From CAYQNU01 sp964419055 (GTDB lineage: Bacteria > Bacteroidota > Bacteroidia > Flavobacteriales_D > Parvicellaceae): a stretch of 15,041 bases of DNA. The notes beneath the pieces were generated by a model that searched no databases, had not been told where the DNA came from, and saw nothing but the letters and a program-made list of their open reading frames with translations. The first letter of the stretch is position 1; every line of letters starts with the position of its first letter. Made by a program: the position numbers and the translations under genes. Location: the NCBI GenBank assembly GCA_964419055.1, contig CAYQNU010000040.1:1-15041 (forward strand). The letters are read 5' to 3'. This document shows positions 14,823 through 15,041 of the stretch, in pieces.

Positions 14823-14995
14823 TTGTTGAATTTAAAGTTTATTTTAATCGTGATATCTAGATTTTAATGCCATTTGTTTTAGTGTTATTATCATAGCGGT
14901 TTTCCTAATAATTATGAAGTATTTCAATCTTTAAGCCTATTCGGGTTTCAACAAGATCGTTATCATTCCTTAATTCATCTCAAAAAAAATAGGAT
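14823..14995. other. non-coding gap after the kinase gene
   Basis: No gene, RNA or strong plus-strand terminator is visible in this 173-bp AT-rich stretch. The only strong hairpin is the leftward terminator next to it. Confidence 0.5.
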
Positions 14996-15030
14996 AAAAA
15001 AAAAGCCCTACAAATAAATTTGTAGGGCTT
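14996..15030 (-). terminator. strong intrinsic terminator for a minus-strand gene beyond the right edge
   Basis: AAGCCCTACAAA (15003-15014) pairs with TTTGTAGGGCTT (15019-15030) over 12 bp around TAAA. On the minus strand it is followed by nine T's (15004-14996); on the plus strand there is no T-run. A possible stop codon (TAA at 15030-15028 on the minus strand) sits at the stem base. It therefore belongs to a leftward gene outside the window, though it may also stop the recJ-pnuC-kinase transcript. Confidence 0.85.
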
Positions 15031-15041
15031 AAACTGGCAAC

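Overview
The window comes from an AT-rich genome that is almost certainly Bacteroidota, probably a flavobacterium-like lineage. Four things point there: repeated perfect matches to the Bacteroidota -7 promoter box TAnnTTTG (before tracrRNA, era, the saccharopine dehydrogenase gene, the initiator tRNA and an orphan secreted protein); a long-type II-C-like Cas9 N-terminus; DUF2807/GIN-type and PagL-like envelope proteins; and signal peptides ending just before Gln. Assignment below phylum level is inference.

Left edge (1-918): the first 159 codons of a cas9 gene run off the left end on the minus strand (RuvC-I motif with catalytic Asp8, arginine-rich bridge helix, start of the REC lobe). Divergent from it, on the plus strand, is a well-formed tracrRNA: perfect -7 box, anti-repeat, GGC/GCC nexus hairpin, GAAA-loop hairpin and a UUCG-capped terminator. 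Between the two lies a 43-bp two-part palindrome, and after the tracrRNA terminator there is 190 bp of non-coding DNA packed with inverted repeats. The rest of cas9, any cas1/cas2 and the CRISPR array must lie left of the window.

Minus-strand block (919-6382): in transcription order, era and der (two ribosome-assembly GTPases), a PagL-like outer-membrane lipid A deacylase candidate overlapping a DUF2807-like lipoprotein gene, then saccharopine dehydrogenase with its own promoter.

Plus-strand block (6656-10426): a large multi-pass membrane protein resembling GT-C glycosyltransferases with a C-terminal TPR array; an initiator tRNA-fMet with promoter and terminator; a 24-nt exact duplication of the tRNA 3' end 136 bp downstream, with a strong imperfect hairpin between and a second terminator after it; then an orphan secreted Cys-containing protein.

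Right part: a tightly packed three-gene minus-strand unit of unknown function (10514-11883), then plus-strand recJ, pnuC and a stand-alone nicotinamide riboside kinase. The last two overlap and form a compact NAD+ salvage unit: import of nicotinamide riboside followed by phosphorylation trapping. The window ends in a strong terminator pointing leftwards, implying a minus-strand gene just beyond the right edge.

The accessory-type content is the CRISPR-Cas9 edge, the structured spacer beside it, and the duplicated tRNA tail. The rest is mostly chromosomal housekeeping and envelope genes.
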